Positions 14,401-23,538 of a stretch of 64,000 nt of DNA are shown here, piece after piece (positions within the stretch are counted from its first letter, which is position 1; each line of letters begins with the position of its first letter). The notes beneath the pieces were generated by a model that saw only the letters and a list, made by a program, of their open reading frames with translations, ran no database searches and was not told the DNA's origin. Made by a program: the position numbers and the translations under genes. Source of the DNA: Nitrosomonas mobilis (GTDB lineage: Bacteria; Pseudomonadota; Gammaproteobacteria; Burkholderiales; Nitrosomonadaceae); assembly GCF_900103035.1 (NCBI RefSeq), contig NZ_FMWO01000049.1, positions 1 to 64,000 of the forward strand. The letters are read 5' to 3'.

Positions 14401-17400
14401 CTGGGCGTCAGTCTCACTGGCATTAATCTGGCGTAATACCACCTGCGCGTGTGTCCAGGCAATATCAAAAACACGATCTGCAAGTCGTCTGTCCTGATAT
14501 CGTTCAATCAAATTCAACATATCCGCGCGCGTTTCTCCCACGCCGCTAACCATGTCGACGATAGCCATCTGCTCCGGATCGAGCGTAATGGTATGGCGTA
14601 TAGCAACAATCGGGTCCAGCACGGAACCCTGGCTGCCAGAGAGTATGTTCGGCGTATCACCACTCAAAGCCTGGGGATTGGCTACGGTACGGCTACGGCC
14701 AATAAATTGCGCCCGGTCTGTTTCATAAGAGATGGCATCAATTTCGACATCATGTGTCGTCATCATATGAAACATCCAGGGCGTTGGCTCGGTAGCCGAT
14801 CGAGGACGACGGGTACAGTATATCGCGTGGTGTTGTTCGTCGATTTCGGTCTGGATAAACAGATTGCTGAAAGCTGGATGCAGCGCATCTGCTGCCGGCA
14901 CGGCCAGCACCACTTCAGCGTAACTTGTTACCGTCAGGGTGCGACGGAGGCCAGTACGGTTGGTAATACGCACGCGGCGCAATTCAATATCATCTTCAGG
15001 CGATACCACCATTTCGGTGTAGGTTTCAAAATGTCCTTTGTCAATCGTGTCGCGGCGGCGGAACTCGGCACGTCCCTCAGAGAAAATGACTTCATAATGT
15101 TGTGGTTGTTTGTGTGTTGGCTGATAAGCAGTTGACCAGACTTCGCCGCTTTGCTCGTCGCGAAGATAGCAAAATGATCCCCAGTGATCACAAGTGGTAT
15201 CCTCGCGCCAGCGCGTTACGGCGAGATTTTTCCAGTGACTGTAGCCCCCGCCCGCATTCGTGACCATGACGTGATAGCGGCCATTTGACAGCAGTTGCAC
15301 TTCTGGTGTGGGTGTGCTGGCGGTATCGAATACCCGGATCGGTGTTTGCTGCATGGTGGTAGCCAAACGGATATCAGCAAATTCGGTCGTACGTGGAACC
15401 AATGCGGCTGCTTTGGGAATCCGCTCCTGAAGCAGCAACAGACTGGCCTGGAGCCAGGGATCGGACTCAAATCGCTGCTGCATGGGGCGACCCAGCAGCA
15501 GATAAGACAGTGAAAGCAGACTCATCCCCTGATGGTGAGCCATATAGGATCGTACGATGGCGCTTGATTCATTGCGCCGCTGGCGTGACGGGGTATAGTC
15601 AATCGCTTCATAATAGCCAAACCTGCCTTCCAACCCCAATGCGCTGAGTTGCTGCAGATTCTGACAGGCTGCTTCTGGCGCTACCATCAATGCCAGCATG
15701 GTGGCGTAGGGGGCAATGACCAGATCATCTGCCAACCCACGTTTGAGTCCCAGCCCTGGCACACCAAATGCCCGATATTGATAGTTGAGATGAACATCGA
15801 CCAGGTGGTAGCCGGATTCTGATATTCCCCACGGCACGCCGCGCTGCCGTCCATAATCGATCTGCCGTGCTACCGCTGCCTGACAGGTTTGGTCAAGCAA
15901 CGTATTTTCATAGGTTGGCATGACCAGCAGTGGCATCAGGTACTCAAACATCGAGCCGCTCCACGATAACAGCACCGGTTCGCCACCGTTAGTTGTCAGT
16001 GAACGTCCCAGGGCAAACCAGCTGTCCTGGGGTATTTGTCCCTGTGCAACAGCAATAAAATTGGTCAGTCTGGCTTCTGAAGCTAGCAGGTCGTAGTAGC
16101 TGGCATCCCGTCGCAATTCATCGACGTTGTAACCGATTGCCAGTAAATGTGATGATTTGTCATACAGAAAATCAAATGCCATATCTGCAAATATGCTGCT
16201 TTGCCGGGAAAGCTGTTCGAGGGCTGCCATCCGTTCTATGGCACGGTTACTGGCTTGCAATATGGCATCCTGACTTGCCCGTAGCCATCGGTATTGCGTA
16301 CTGGGATCAGCAGGGACGGCATCGAGCTGCCGCTTGATTGCCAGCCGCATTTTGCCATCCGCCAGTTCGCGTAGTGTGGGAATCGTATCCAGCTCCTCCG
16401 GAAATTCATCAGGTATTGTTGGTAACAGCAGCCATGGTGCAAGCAAGACCAGTTCCTCCCGCGCCGCGTGACATTGAGTGGCTAGTGCATGTGCCCACCA
16501 GTCTGCGTCATGCTCACCGACTGATTCTGAAAGGACTGCACTGGCATGGTCCAGATTCGGGTGGTGCACGGAATTTTCTGCGGTTTCCTGGTATTCTCTG
16601 ATTGCGTGTACGCCGCTTGCTGACGACAGTTCCCCGGCGGTATTCCGGCTGTCTAGAAACACTTGAGACTGTTTTGTCAGTTGGTCCAGATATTGCCACG
16701 CCTGTGAGAGTGTGGCGGGAGGAGTGCTGCAGACAGATTCAATAGTGAGCTGCAATTGCGTGAGCAAAGCTGGCGGACTGTTTCCGACAGTATCCAACAG
16801 AATGCCCAGCGTATCGCGGAGTCCGTCAAACCAACGTCTGTGCAAAATGGGATCATCGGCCAGTGCGAGCAGTCCGGGACGTAAGGTCAGCAGATGGCCT
16901 GCCAGGTTGCCGCTGTCTACTGTCGAAATATAAGCCGGATGTAATGGCTTCAACGTTCGGGTATCGTACCAGTTGTAGAAGTGCCCTCGATATCGCTCCA
17001 GTACTTGCATGGTGTCAAAGGTATGAGCGGTACGTTCAATCAGTTTTCCGGCTGGCAGGTAGCCAAAATCATAGGCGGACAGATTAGCGAGCAGCGCCAT
17101 TCCTATGTTGGTTGGTGACGTACGATGCGCCACCGCCGCACCTCGATATTCCTGGTAATTGTCTGGCGGTAGCCAGTTATTTTTCGGGCCGGAAAAAGTC
17201 TCAAAATATGCCCAGGTTTTACGCGCAAGCTTACGTAAAAACACCGTCTGTGCGGCGGTCAGCGTTACGTCAGGGCGTGCGGGGGATTGTCCAATCCACC
17301 AGGCCATGGCGGGCGATCCAAACCACAATAGCAAAATGGGTCCTGCTGCGATGAGTCCAGCGGGATTGAACAGCAACAGGTAAATTGTTGTGGCGACAGC

Positions 17401-20328
17401 GAGTAACGGAGCCACCCACATGGCACGAGCAGCAGCGGTAAAATCGGTGCGGCTGCTGCGCGCTACTTCACCGGACGGGTTCCATTCGAGCAGCCGACCC
17501 TGGTTGAACGCCATACGCCAGACTGTGCGCACGATTGCGTCCATGTTGAACCACGCCTCATGGGGCAGGCACGACAACGTAAAGACTGCTTGCGCCAGCC
17601 GTTGAGCGGCTGTGCCGAAGACGGTGGTAAGATGCTGACCCAACCGGATTTCATCGGACTTGCGAAAAACGTCTACCAGTGATGCCGTTACCGGGGGAAT
17701 CAGGAGTATGCCGAGTACCGCTAGCGTCCAGATCCAGGGTGATGTCAGCACACACCAGCCGAGCAGCAGGAGTAACGTTAAAGCGGTTGGGACAAGACTG
17801 CGTCGCAGATTATCAAGTAATTTCCATTTGGAAAGTGGTGAGAGTGGATTTTTCTCTCGGCGATTTCCGGAACTGGGAACACGTGGCAGCAACCAGCCGA
17901 GCAATTGCCAGTCACCGCGCACCCAGCGATGCCGGCGGCTGACATCTACGCTGTAGTGTGCTGGATAATCTTCATAAACCGGCACATCGCTCAATAGACC
18001 GGCGCGCGCGTAGCACCCTTCAAGCAAATCATGGCTAAGAATGCTGTTTTCGGGAAAACGCCCGTTCAATGCCTGTTCGAAAGCATCTACTTTATAGATG
18101 CCTTTGCCGATGAATGAACCTTCGCCAAATAGATCCTGGTAGATATCGGAGACGACGCGAGTATAAGGATCAATACCGGACTCTCCACCGTACAATCGTG
18201 CATAACGTGAGCGGTTGGTGCTTTCCAGGCTCGCCGAGACACGCGGTTGGAGAATGCTGTAGCCTTCGCAGACGCGTCGTCGTGTTTCATCAAAGCGCGG
18301 ACGATTCAGCGGGTGCGCCATGGCGCCTACCATCTGCCGCGCGACATCACGCGGCAGATGGGTATCGGTATCCAGGGTGATGACGTAAGTTACGCCAACA
18401 AGTTGCGTGACATCGCCGACAATGCAAGAAAAATGTTTGCCAGTCTTATTATCCTGCCTGTCGCCCAGCAACCATGCATTCAAGTCAGCAAGCTTGCCAC
18501 GTTTACGTTCATATCCCATCCAGACACGCGCCTGCGGATTCCAGCGTCTCGGTCGATGAAACAGAAAAAATGGTTTGTTTTCCGCTATACCATGTTTTGT
18601 GTTCAGCGCTTCAATTTTCGTCTGCGCCAGCTGCAACAAAATTTCGTCATCGGCAAGCGTTGCTTCGTGGGCATCTCGAAAATCTGTCAGCAGGGAGAAA
18701 AATAGATTGTCATCCCGATTCGCGAGAAAACGTACTTCCAGCGCCTCGACCAGATTTTCAATTCCTTGTGGGCTGGTCAGCATGGTTGGTACCACGACCA
18801 GTGTTCGTGATGGTGCGGGAATGCCAGTGGAAAAATCCATTCGTGGCAGTGGATGGGGTGGTACGAATAACGTTGCCAGCCAATTGACCAGATTGAGCGC
18901 CAGTTGACTGGTGGACAGCAATGCGAGTATGCCGAACACAACCAGCAACACATCCGGGATATTTTCCTGTATCTGAGTGGAAACGATTGCTATCAGACCG
19001 CTGCTGAACAGTAAGGTTAGCAGAACAGCCAGTCCGAGATAAATGCTCAATGCATGTTGCTTTGCAGTTTTTATCAAAGATATGGCGATAGAAGAACGTA
19101 CTTGGATGCGTGTTTCCAGCGTGTGTAAACCCCGACTAATCAGGTAGAAGCCTACATGCGCTGCGCGTTCGTCACTTTCTTTCTGGGCAAGCTGCGCTGT
19201 CTGAGCTTCTCGCGCAAGTTGGATGGCGCATTGCGCTACCTCGATTTCCGTAAGGGTGCTGCGTTTGGCAATCTGTTCAATGACATGGCGATAGCGGTCA
19301 CGACTGGCAAAGTCCATGTTCGCGTAGCTTCCGTTCGGATCGGTACGCAAGGTTTGCTCAACGAGGCTCATGCTTTCGACGAACTCTCGCCAATCCATTC
19401 CACCCAGAAAGCGCAGGCTGTAAATGCTGTTGCTGATGGAAACCTGGTCGGCGGCCTGCTGCTGGTTGCCGGACTGGACAAGCTGCTCGATCGTCAGCCC
19501 TGATTCGGCCAGCACTTGCTCGATCCAGGTCAGTGGTAACGCCAGAGCGAGGCCATGTCCCCGTAGCTGGCGCGTAAATTCCGCTACGAAAGGTGTAGAC
19601 ATGGGAGGCTGCGAATGAGCCATATCCGCAATCACCAGTATCAGGCTTTTGAGGTCTTTCTCCGCAATTACTGCCATCTGTTGCGCCCATTTTCCCGCAA
19701 GGTCACTATCAATCCTGTCAGCGGCGATGCGCATGGCAACACGGCGCAGATTCTCGATCAACGCCAGTCGCAGCATGATCGGAATGGCCCATAGCTCTCC
19801 TAATTTGAGGGGATTGACCGTTTGATACGCAGCAACGAAGCGGCAGAGACTAGTGGCATCTACTCGCCCGTCGCCATGCGATATGATCTCCAGCGCGATA
19901 TCGTACACACGTGGCAAACCAGCCGAAGGGCCGCTCGATAAGCGTGGCAGTCCACGGCTATACCCCTCGGGCATATGGCGCCTGGCGGTATGAATTTGTT
20001 CTTCAATCAGATAGAAGTTATCCAACAGCCATTCTCCAGCCGGCATAATATGCTGGCTGGATTTGACTGCTGTCGTGAGCTGAGCGCACACCTCGGCCAG
20101 AACTTCTTCATTTGCAGACAGACGTGTCATCAGGTAATCACGCGGGCGTTGACGCGCTATCTCGTGTAGTGCCGCCAGTTGTTTGCCGCGCTGCTCCATC
20201 TGATCCGCGCTGAACAATTCTGAGCGCAGTGGTGGCTCATCGAAAGCGTGTTTTAAAAAATGGTCAGCGGAAAGATTGCCCCTTAGCTGACGCAAAAACC
20301 GGCGGAAACGATCGCTATGGGTTGCCAT
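11419..20328 (-). CDS. ndvB: Cyclic beta-1,2-glucan synthase, NdvB/Cgs type (giant glycosyltransferase)
   Basis: At 2969 residues this matches the size of NdvB/Cgs enzymes, which build, elongate, cyclise and length-trim periplasmic cyclic glucans from UDP-glucose at the inner membrane. The order is: a long N-terminal helical region; membrane segments at about 425-480; a GT-A glycosyltransferase domain with LDTDTHLPRDVARQMV (about residue 665) and RHRWVRGDWQ (QXXRW-like); more membrane segments at about 870-920 and 1010-1050; a glucoamylase-like domain ending in RSYMAHHQGMSLLSLSYLL; two carbohydrate-binding beta domains; and a C-terminal GH94 phosphorylase-like domain with GSGDWNDGMNLVG, whose Asp is the expected catalytic acid. 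The start ATG abuts the stop of a 27-codon leader ORF (TGAATG), so translation is probably coupled. These glucans usually serve osmoadaptation and host or surface interaction. Confidence 0.93.
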   Translation of the reverse strand: MATHSDRFRRFLRQLRGNLSADHFLKHAFDEPPLRSELFSADQMEQRGKQLAALHEIARQRPRDYLMTRLSANEEVLAEVCAQLTTAVKSSQHIMPAGEWLLDNFYLIEEQIHTARRHMPEGYSRGLPRLSSGPSAGLPRVYDIALEIISHGDGRVDATSLCRFVAAYQTVNPLKLGELWAIPIMLRLALIENLRRVAMRIAADRIDSDLAGKWAQQMAVIAEKDLKSLILVIADMAHSQPPMSTPFVAEFTRQLRGHGLALALPLTWIEQVLAESGLTIEQLVQSGNQQQAADQVSISNSIYSLRFLGGMDWREFVESMSLVEQTLRTDPNGSYANMDFASRDRYRHVIEQIAKRSTLTEIEVAQCAIQLAREAQTAQLAQKESDERAAHVGFYLISRGLHTLETRIQVRSSIAISLIKTAKQHALSIYLGLAVLLTLLFSSGLIAIVSTQIQENIPDVLLVVFGILALLSTSQLALNLVNWLATLFVPPHPLPRMDFSTGIPAPSRTLVVVPTMLTSPQGIENLVEALEVRFLANRDDNLFFSLLTDFRDAHEATLADDEILLQLAQTKIEALNTKHGIAENKPFFLFHRPRRWNPQARVWMGYERKRGKLADLNAWLLGDRQDNKTGKHFSCIVGDVTQLVGVTYVITLDTDTHLPRDVARQMVGAMAHPLNRPRFDETRRRVCEGYSILQPRVSASLESTNRSRYARLYGGESGIDPYTRVVSDIYQDLFGEGSFIGKGIYKVDAFEQALNGRFPENSILSHDLLEGCYARAGLLSDVPVYEDYPAHYSVDVSRRHRWVRGDWQLLGWLLPRVPSSGNRREKNPLSPLSKWKLLDNLRRSLVPTALTLLLLLGWCVLTSPWIWTLAVLGILLIPPVTASLVDVFRKSDEIRLGQHLTTVFGTAAQRLAQAVFTLSCLPHEAWFNMDAIVRTVWRMAFNQGRLLEWNPSGEVARSSRTDFTAAARAMWVAPLLAVATTIYLLLFNPAGLIAAGPILLLWFGSPAMAWWIGQSPARPDVTLTAAQTVFLRKLARKTWAYFETFSGPKNNWLPPDNYQEYRGAAVAHRTSPTNIGMALLANLSAYDFGYLPAGKLIERTAHTFDTMQVLERYRGHFYNWYDTRTLKPLHPAYISTVDSGNLAGHLLTLRPGLLALADDPILHRRWFDGLRDTLGILLDTVGNSPPALLTQLQLTIESVCSTPPATLSQAWQYLDQLTKQSQVFLDSRNTAGELSSASGVHAIREYQETAENSVHHPNLDHASAVLSESVGEHDADWWAHALATQCHAAREELVLLAPWLLLPTIPDEFPEELDTIPTLRELADGKMRLAIKRQLDAVPADPSTQYRWLRASQDAILQASNRAIERMAALEQLSRQSSIFADMAFDFLYDKSSHLLAIGYNVDELRRDASYYDLLASEARLTNFIAVAQGQIPQDSWFALGRSLTTNGGEPVLLSWSGSMFEYLMPLLVMPTYENTLLDQTCQAAVARQIDYGRQRGVPWGISESGYHLVDVHLNYQYRAFGVPGLGLKRGLADDLVIAPYATMLALMVAPEAACQNLQQLSALGLEGRFGYYEAIDYTPSRQRRNESSAIVRSYMAHHQGMSLLSLSYLLLGRPMQQRFESDPWLQASLLLLQERIPKAAALVPRTTEFADIRLATTMQQTPIRVFDTASTPTPEVQLLSNGRYHVMVTNAGGGYSHWKNLAVTRWREDTTCDHWGSFCYLRDEQSGEVWSTAYQPTHKQPQHYEVIFSEGRAEFRRRDTIDKGHFETYTEMVVSPEDDIELRRVRITNRTGLRRTLTVTSYAEVVLAVPAADALHPAFSNLFIQTEIDEQHHAIYCTRRPRSATEPTPWMFHMMTTHDVEIDAISYETDRAQFIGRSRTVANPQALSGDTPNILSGSQGSVLDPIVAIRHTITLDPEQMAIVDMVSGVGETRADMLNLIERYQDRRLADRVFDIAWTHAQVVLRQINASETDAQLYGRLANAIIYSNDKFRAETSILKQNHRGQSELWGYAVSGDLPIVLLQISDAANIELVRQLVQAHAYWRLKGLAVDLVIWNEDRAGYRQLLQDQIIGLIATGTEAHVIDRPGGIFVRQTEQMSNEDRILFQSVARIIITDSHGTLAEQINHPRTKVRRMPLLRAIRNHRADPASDSKFPRKDLTLQNGLGGFTADGREYVITTTDKQITPAPWVNVLANPHFGTVISESGQAYTWSENAHQFRLTPWHNDPVSDISGEAFYLRDEESGHYWSPTPLPCRGTNAYVTRHGFGYSVFEHTESGIVSELWVYVGIDAAVKYSVLKVRNASGRPRQLSATGYVEWVLGDLRSKSVMHITTEIDASSGALFAHNPYNAEFTGRIAFFDVDETDRSISCDRTEFIGRNGSLKAPAAMTHSQLSGKTGAALDPCAAIQIKFDLADGQEREIIFRLGQAGRRGAEDARSLIRRVRGAAAARTALEAVWQYWNHTLGTVQIETPDPSLNVLANGWLVYQTLGCRLWARSGYYQSGGAFGFRDQLQDVMALVHAEPLRVREHLLLCAAHQFVEGDVQHWWHPPSNRGVRTRCSDDYLWLPLAVSRYVLSTGDRGVLDESIPFLEGRPVNPEDDSYYDLPTQSNESASLYQHCTRAIQHALRFGEHGLPLMGSGDWNDGMNLVGIHGKGESVWLGFFLYEVLTRFAELAKRQDDASFAEQCLGTAAELRQHIEQHAWDGGWYRRAYFDDGTALGSANNSECQIDSISQSWSVLSGAGDAARSRQGIEAVYARLVRHDNALIQLLDPPFDTSDLDPGYIKGYVPGVRENGGQYTHAAIWTAMAFAAAGDNQRAWELLNMINPVNHGKSAAGIAIYKVEPYVVAADVYAVSPHAGRGGWSWYTGSAGWMYRLIVESLLGLRLEVDKLYFTPCLPASWQTFTLHYRYRETVYHIVVSQTHSDDAGQRGAMRVTLDGIEQPEPIIPLVDDHQEHTAEVRMITSLPHVE

Positions 20329-20412
20329 TCAGAACGACATGCCGGTCAGGACAGGCGCTGTCATGTCCTGACTTGAGCAGTGCCAGCAGTGAGACCAAAC
20401 GAAATTCAACAT
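20329..20412 (-). CDS. 27-residue leader ORF translationally coupled to ndvB
   Basis: Upstream of ndvB on the minus strand an ATG is preceded by ACAGGAGGTTCT, a near-perfect Shine-Dalgarno six bases away. It opens a 27-codon ORF with two cysteine-containing clusters (HCWHCSSQD). Its TGA is immediately followed by the ndvB ATG, while ndvB itself has no obvious ribosome binding site. This suggests that ribosomes load on the leader and pass to ndvB by termination-reinitiation. No known family was recognised; the peptide may have no function beyond coupling. Confidence 0.55.
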   Translation of the reverse strand: MLNFVWSHCWHCSSQDMTAPVLTGMSF

Positions 20413-20555
20413 AGAACCTCCTGTAAAAGCGTATATCCATATAGGATAATTATGGCCGTAAAGCCGAACCAGGCTGTAATGGTTGTCAATACACAAGGCG
20501 CATCACTTGATCATACACGCTTTAATGAATCTACCATGCAGCCCGGCGGGTTTGA

Positions 20556-20586
20556 TTGCATCATTGGGCATACTGCAGCGTATAAT
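20556..20586 (+). promoter_or_regulatory. Candidate sigma-70 promoter for ftsY
   Basis: A perfect TATAAT at 20581-20586 lies about 105 bases before the ftsY start, with TTGCAT at 20556-20561 as a possible -35 element. The 19-base spacing is longer than ideal. The rest of 20413-20691 is the divergent intergenic region shared with ndvB, in which no other gene was seen. Confidence 0.45.
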
Positions 20587-20691
20587 CCTGGATAAGCGTG
20601 CAGCGTGCAAATCAGGTGTGCGGCAGACGATCTTTGCTTCTCCTGGTGGTTTTTCGCTATTATTTTCTTTTTGAGACAATCACCGACCAGT

Positions 20692-21687
20692 ATGTTTAGT
20701 ATTTTTAAATCCAAAAAACCTGCCGATGAAACACCGGCTGATTCGTCGGCACCATCCACCGGTTTTGCGAGCAAAATTCGGCAAGGGCTGGCGCGCACTC
20801 GACAGAGTCTTGGCAAGCAGCTCTCGGGTCTGTTCAGCGGTAGAAAAATTGACGAGGCTCTGTATGAGGAGCTTGAAACTGCGCTGTTGACCGCTGATAC
20901 CGGTATTACTGCCACCAATCATCTGTTGGATTCGGTGCGTAAACGTGTCAAACGTGATGCGCTGGATGATGCCGGGCAATTGAAGCTGGCCTTGCAGGAT
21001 GCGCTGACCGAGTTGCTCGAACCACTTGCCCGTCCAATGGAGACGGCAGAAAAAAAACCATTTGTAATCATGATCGCAGGTGTCAATGGTGTGGGTAAGA
21101 CCACGACGATTGGCAAGCTTGCCCATTATTTTCAGTCACAGGGACAATCGGTGCTGCTCGCCGCTGGCGATACTTACCGTGCTGCCGCACAGGCACAGCT
21201 CAAGGTATGGGGGGAGCGTAACAATATTACGGTGATTTCGCAGGAGAGTGAATCTGGCAAAAAAAGTGATCCTAGTGCGGTTATTTTTGACGCGGTCAAT
21301 GCCGCCAAGGCGCGCGGAATCGATATTGTCCTGGCGGATACTGCCGGACGGCTGACGACCCAGGCGCATCTGATGGAAGAAATCAAAAAGATCAAACGCG
21401 TCATTGCCAAGGTTATTGCTGATGCGCCGCACGAGGTTCTGTTGATCCTGGATGCCAATACCGGCCAGAATGCAATCAGTCAGTTAAAGATATTTGATGA
21501 AGCACTGGGCGTGACCGGCCTGGTACTGACCAAACTGGATGGGACTGCTAAGGGTGGTGTTATCGCGGCGATTGCGGCGCAATATACTCATACGCCGCCT
21601 GCCTTGCGTTTTGTTGGAGTAGGAGAGGGACTGGATGATCTGCGGCCTTTCGATGCCAGGGAATTTGCACAGGCGCTTTTCGACTGA
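20692..21687 (+). CDS. ftsY: Signal recognition particle receptor FtsY
   Basis: FtsY is the SRP receptor: a GTPase that docks ribosome-SRP complexes at the inner membrane for co-translational insertion. The 331-residue product has a short acidic/variable A region, a four-helix N domain, and a G domain with GVNGVGKTTTIGKLA (P-loop), DTAGRL and TKLDGTAKGG, all hallmarks of SRP GTPases. The start chosen is ATG 20692 (MFSIFKSKK...). The frame extends 29 codons further up, but that stretch overlaps the candidate promoter area and is not FtsY-like. ftsE follows after 14 bases, giving the usual ftsY-ftsE-ftsX order. Confidence 0.97.
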   Translation: MFSIFKSKKPADETPADSSAPSTGFASKIRQGLARTRQSLGKQLSGLFSGRKIDEALYEELETALLTADTGITATNHLLDSVRKRVKRDALDDAGQLKLALQDALTELLEPLARPMETAEKKPFVIMIAGVNGVGKTTTIGKLAHYFQSQGQSVLLAAGDTYRAAAQAQLKVWGERNNITVISQESESGKKSDPSAVIFDAVNAAKARGIDIVLADTAGRLTTQAHLMEEIKKIKRVIAKVIADAPHEVLLILDANTGQNAISQLKIFDEALGVTGLVLTKLDGTAKGGVIAAIAAQYTHTPPALRFVGVGEGLDDLRPFDAREFAQALFD

Positions 21688-21701
21688 GTGATTCATTCGC
21701 C

Positions 21702-22352
21702 ATGATCCAGTTCATGCAGGTCAGCAAGGTTTATTCGGGTGGCTTTCAGGCGTTGCAGGGGGTCAGTTTTTCGATTTCGGCAGGTGAACTTGTTTTCTTC
21801 ATCGGGCATTCCGGTGCAGGCAAGAGTACGTTACTGAAGCTGATTGCCGCCATCGAGCGGCCAACTTCTGGCGCGGTCAGGGTTGGCCAGCTGAATACCG
21901 GCACACTGAAACGGAGCATGGTTCCTTACCTGCGGCGAAGTCTGGGTTTGATTTTCCAGGAGCAAAATATTCTGTACGACCGTGCCGTGCTGGACAATGT
22001 TTTATTGCCATTGCAGGTTATGGGGATGGAGAGTAAAGCGGCTACTGCGCGCGCGCATGCCGCACTGGATAAAGTTGGTCTGTTGCGCCGGGGAAAAGCC
22101 AATCCGGTCAGTCTGTCTGGTGGCGAGAAACAGCGTATGTGTATAGCACGCGCGGTCGTTCACCGCCCAAGTGTGCTGATTGCCGATGAGCCGACGGCGA
22201 ATCTTGATGCCGCCTATGCGCAGGAAATCATGACGGTATTTCGGTCTTTTCATCAGGTTGGTGTCACGATATTGATTGCTACCCATGATCTGACGCTGAT
22301 TGAGAATCGGTCGCGTGTGCTGCAACTGTATCAGGGGAAGCTGGCGCAATGA
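21702..22352 (+). CDS. ftsE: Cell division ATP-binding protein FtsE
   Basis: FtsE is the ABC ATPase that with FtsX links the septal ring to peptidoglycan hydrolases. The 216-residue product has Walker A GHSGAGKSTLLK (about residues 36-47), the ABC signature LSGGEKQRMCIARA (about 136-149) and Walker B VLIADEPTANLD. Its stop overlaps the ftsX start in ATGA, so the two are co-translated. Confidence 0.96.
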   Translation: MIQFMQVSKVYSGGFQALQGVSFSISAGELVFFIGHSGAGKSTLLKLIAAIERPTSGAVRVGQLNTGTLKRSMVPYLRRSLGLIFQEQNILYDRAVLDNVLLPLQVMGMESKAATARAHAALDKVGLLRRGKANPVSLSGGEKQRMCIARAVVHRPSVLIADEPTANLDAAYAQEIMTVFRSFHQVGVTILIATHDLTLIENRSRVLQLYQGKLAQ

Positions 22353-23257
22353 ACCGATGGTTGCGGCAGCATTGGCTGGCAGCGGTTCGCGCATTCGAAA
22401 TGCTGACCAGCTCACCGACCAGTAGTCTGTTGAGCATCGTGGTGATCGGTATTGTGCTCAGTTTCCCGGCCGGCATTCTGCTGACTTTGGATAATTTACG
22501 TGCTGTTGCGGGACAATCGCTCGAATCCCAGCAACTGAGCGTGTTGCTGGATACCAAAGCAGCTTCAGATGATATAGAACGCATCAACACCAATCTGGAA
22601 AAAATCCCTATCATTGCGTATTTTCAGTTCGTTTCCAAGGAAGTTGCTTTACAACAGCTGCAGCAGGAGGCTGAGCTGGCAGAAATCATGCGTAATATTG
22701 AGCAGAACCCTTTACCCGATGTATTTGTCGTCAATCTTGAAAAGGTGACGGTAGACGAGATTGAAATGCTACGCACTGCCATATTGAGTTGGCCGAAAAT
22801 CGCGCACGTGCTGGTAGATACTGACTGGGCACGAAAACTAAACGCCATTCTGGATCTGGGCAGAATCATCGCTATCATGCTGGCAACCCTGTTTGGCGCG
22901 GCGCTGGTATTTGCGGTATTCAACATGATCCGCCTGCAGATTCTGACCCGCGGCGATGAAATTAAAGTATCCAGGCTGGTAGGCGCAACTGATAGCTATA
23001 TCCGCCGTCCATTTTTATATTTTGGTGCGATTCAGGGATTGGCTGGTGCATTGTTGACCTGGCTGATACTGGCTGCGGGTATTGCTCAGATCAACCGAGC
23101 GTTGTTTGAGCTGGCGAGATTGTATGAAGCCACATTCAGGCTTGATCATTTTGTATGGCTGGATAGTCTGGCATTGCTGGCTATCGCAGTTGGGCTTGGA
23201 TGGCTGGGTGCGTATGTATCGGTGACACGTTACCTGTTGAGATCGGATAGCATCTAA
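22349..23257 (+). CDS. ftsX: Cell division membrane protein FtsX
   Basis: The 302-residue product is an FtsX-type permease: an N-terminal cytoplasmic tail, one membrane segment (SLLSIVVIGIVLSFPAGILL), a periplasmic domain that would bind a hydrolase activator, then three C-terminal membrane helices typical of the FtsX domain. It works with FtsE to trigger septal peptidoglycan splitting and does not act as a transporter. It overlaps ftsE by 4 bp and is followed directly by a small lipoprotein gene. Confidence 0.95.
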   Translation: MNRWLRQHWLAAVRAFEMLTSSPTSSLLSIVVIGIVLSFPAGILLTLDNLRAVAGQSLESQQLSVLLDTKAASDDIERINTNLEKIPIIAYFQFVSKEVALQQLQQEAELAEIMRNIEQNPLPDVFVVNLEKVTVDEIEMLRTAILSWPKIAHVLVDTDWARKLNAILDLGRIIAIMLATLFGAALVFAVFNMIRLQILTRGDEIKVSRLVGATDSYIRRPFLYFGAIQGLAGALLTWLILAAGIAQINRALFELARLYEATFRLDHFVWLDSLALLAIAVGLGWLGAYVSVTRYLLRSDSI

Positions 23258-23476
23258 ATGAATTTAATGGCGATAAATAAAAAACAGAAATTGATTGTAG
23301 TTGTGCTGCTTGTGACATTGCCGCTGTTATCTGGCTGCTGGACGCTGGTTGCCGCGGGTGCGGGCGCATACGGAGGGTACAAGATGAAAGAAAATGGCTA
23401 TACTCTGCGGAATCCGGTTGCAAAAGAAAAACCGGCAAAAATCGGTCAGAAGAATCGGCAATCGCAATCGCGCTGA
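23258..23476 (+). CDS. Small predicted lipoprotein downstream of ftsX
   Basis: A 72-residue product with a basic start, a hydrophobic stretch and a lipobox LLSGC (Cys27) would be exported and lipidated. After it come a glycine/alanine-rich segment (LVAAGAGAYGGYKMKENGY) and a basic tail. The ATG directly follows the ftsX stop codon; a second ATG lies nine bases downstream. Its function is unknown. Similar short lipoproteins with a glycine-zipper-like region occur in many betaproteobacteria. Confidence 0.75.
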   Translation: MNLMAINKKQKLIVVVLLVTLPLLSGCWTLVAAGAGAYGGYKMKENGYTLRNPVAKEKPAKIGQKNRQSQSR

Positions 23477-23491
23477 TTGCTCATGTATGGC

Positions 23492-23538
23492 TGACGGGAA
23501 CGGAGGCTGCAGAATGCGATTCCCTGTCATTTTATTTT
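23492..23538. terminator. Possible bidirectional terminator between convergent genes
   Basis: An imperfect inverted repeat (TGACGGGAA at 23492-23500 and TTCCCTGTCA at 23520-23529, with one bulged base) is followed by a T-rich run on the plus strand. It lies between the lipoprotein gene and the convergent amidotransferase gene. The loop is long, so this is only a candidate. Confidence 0.35.
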
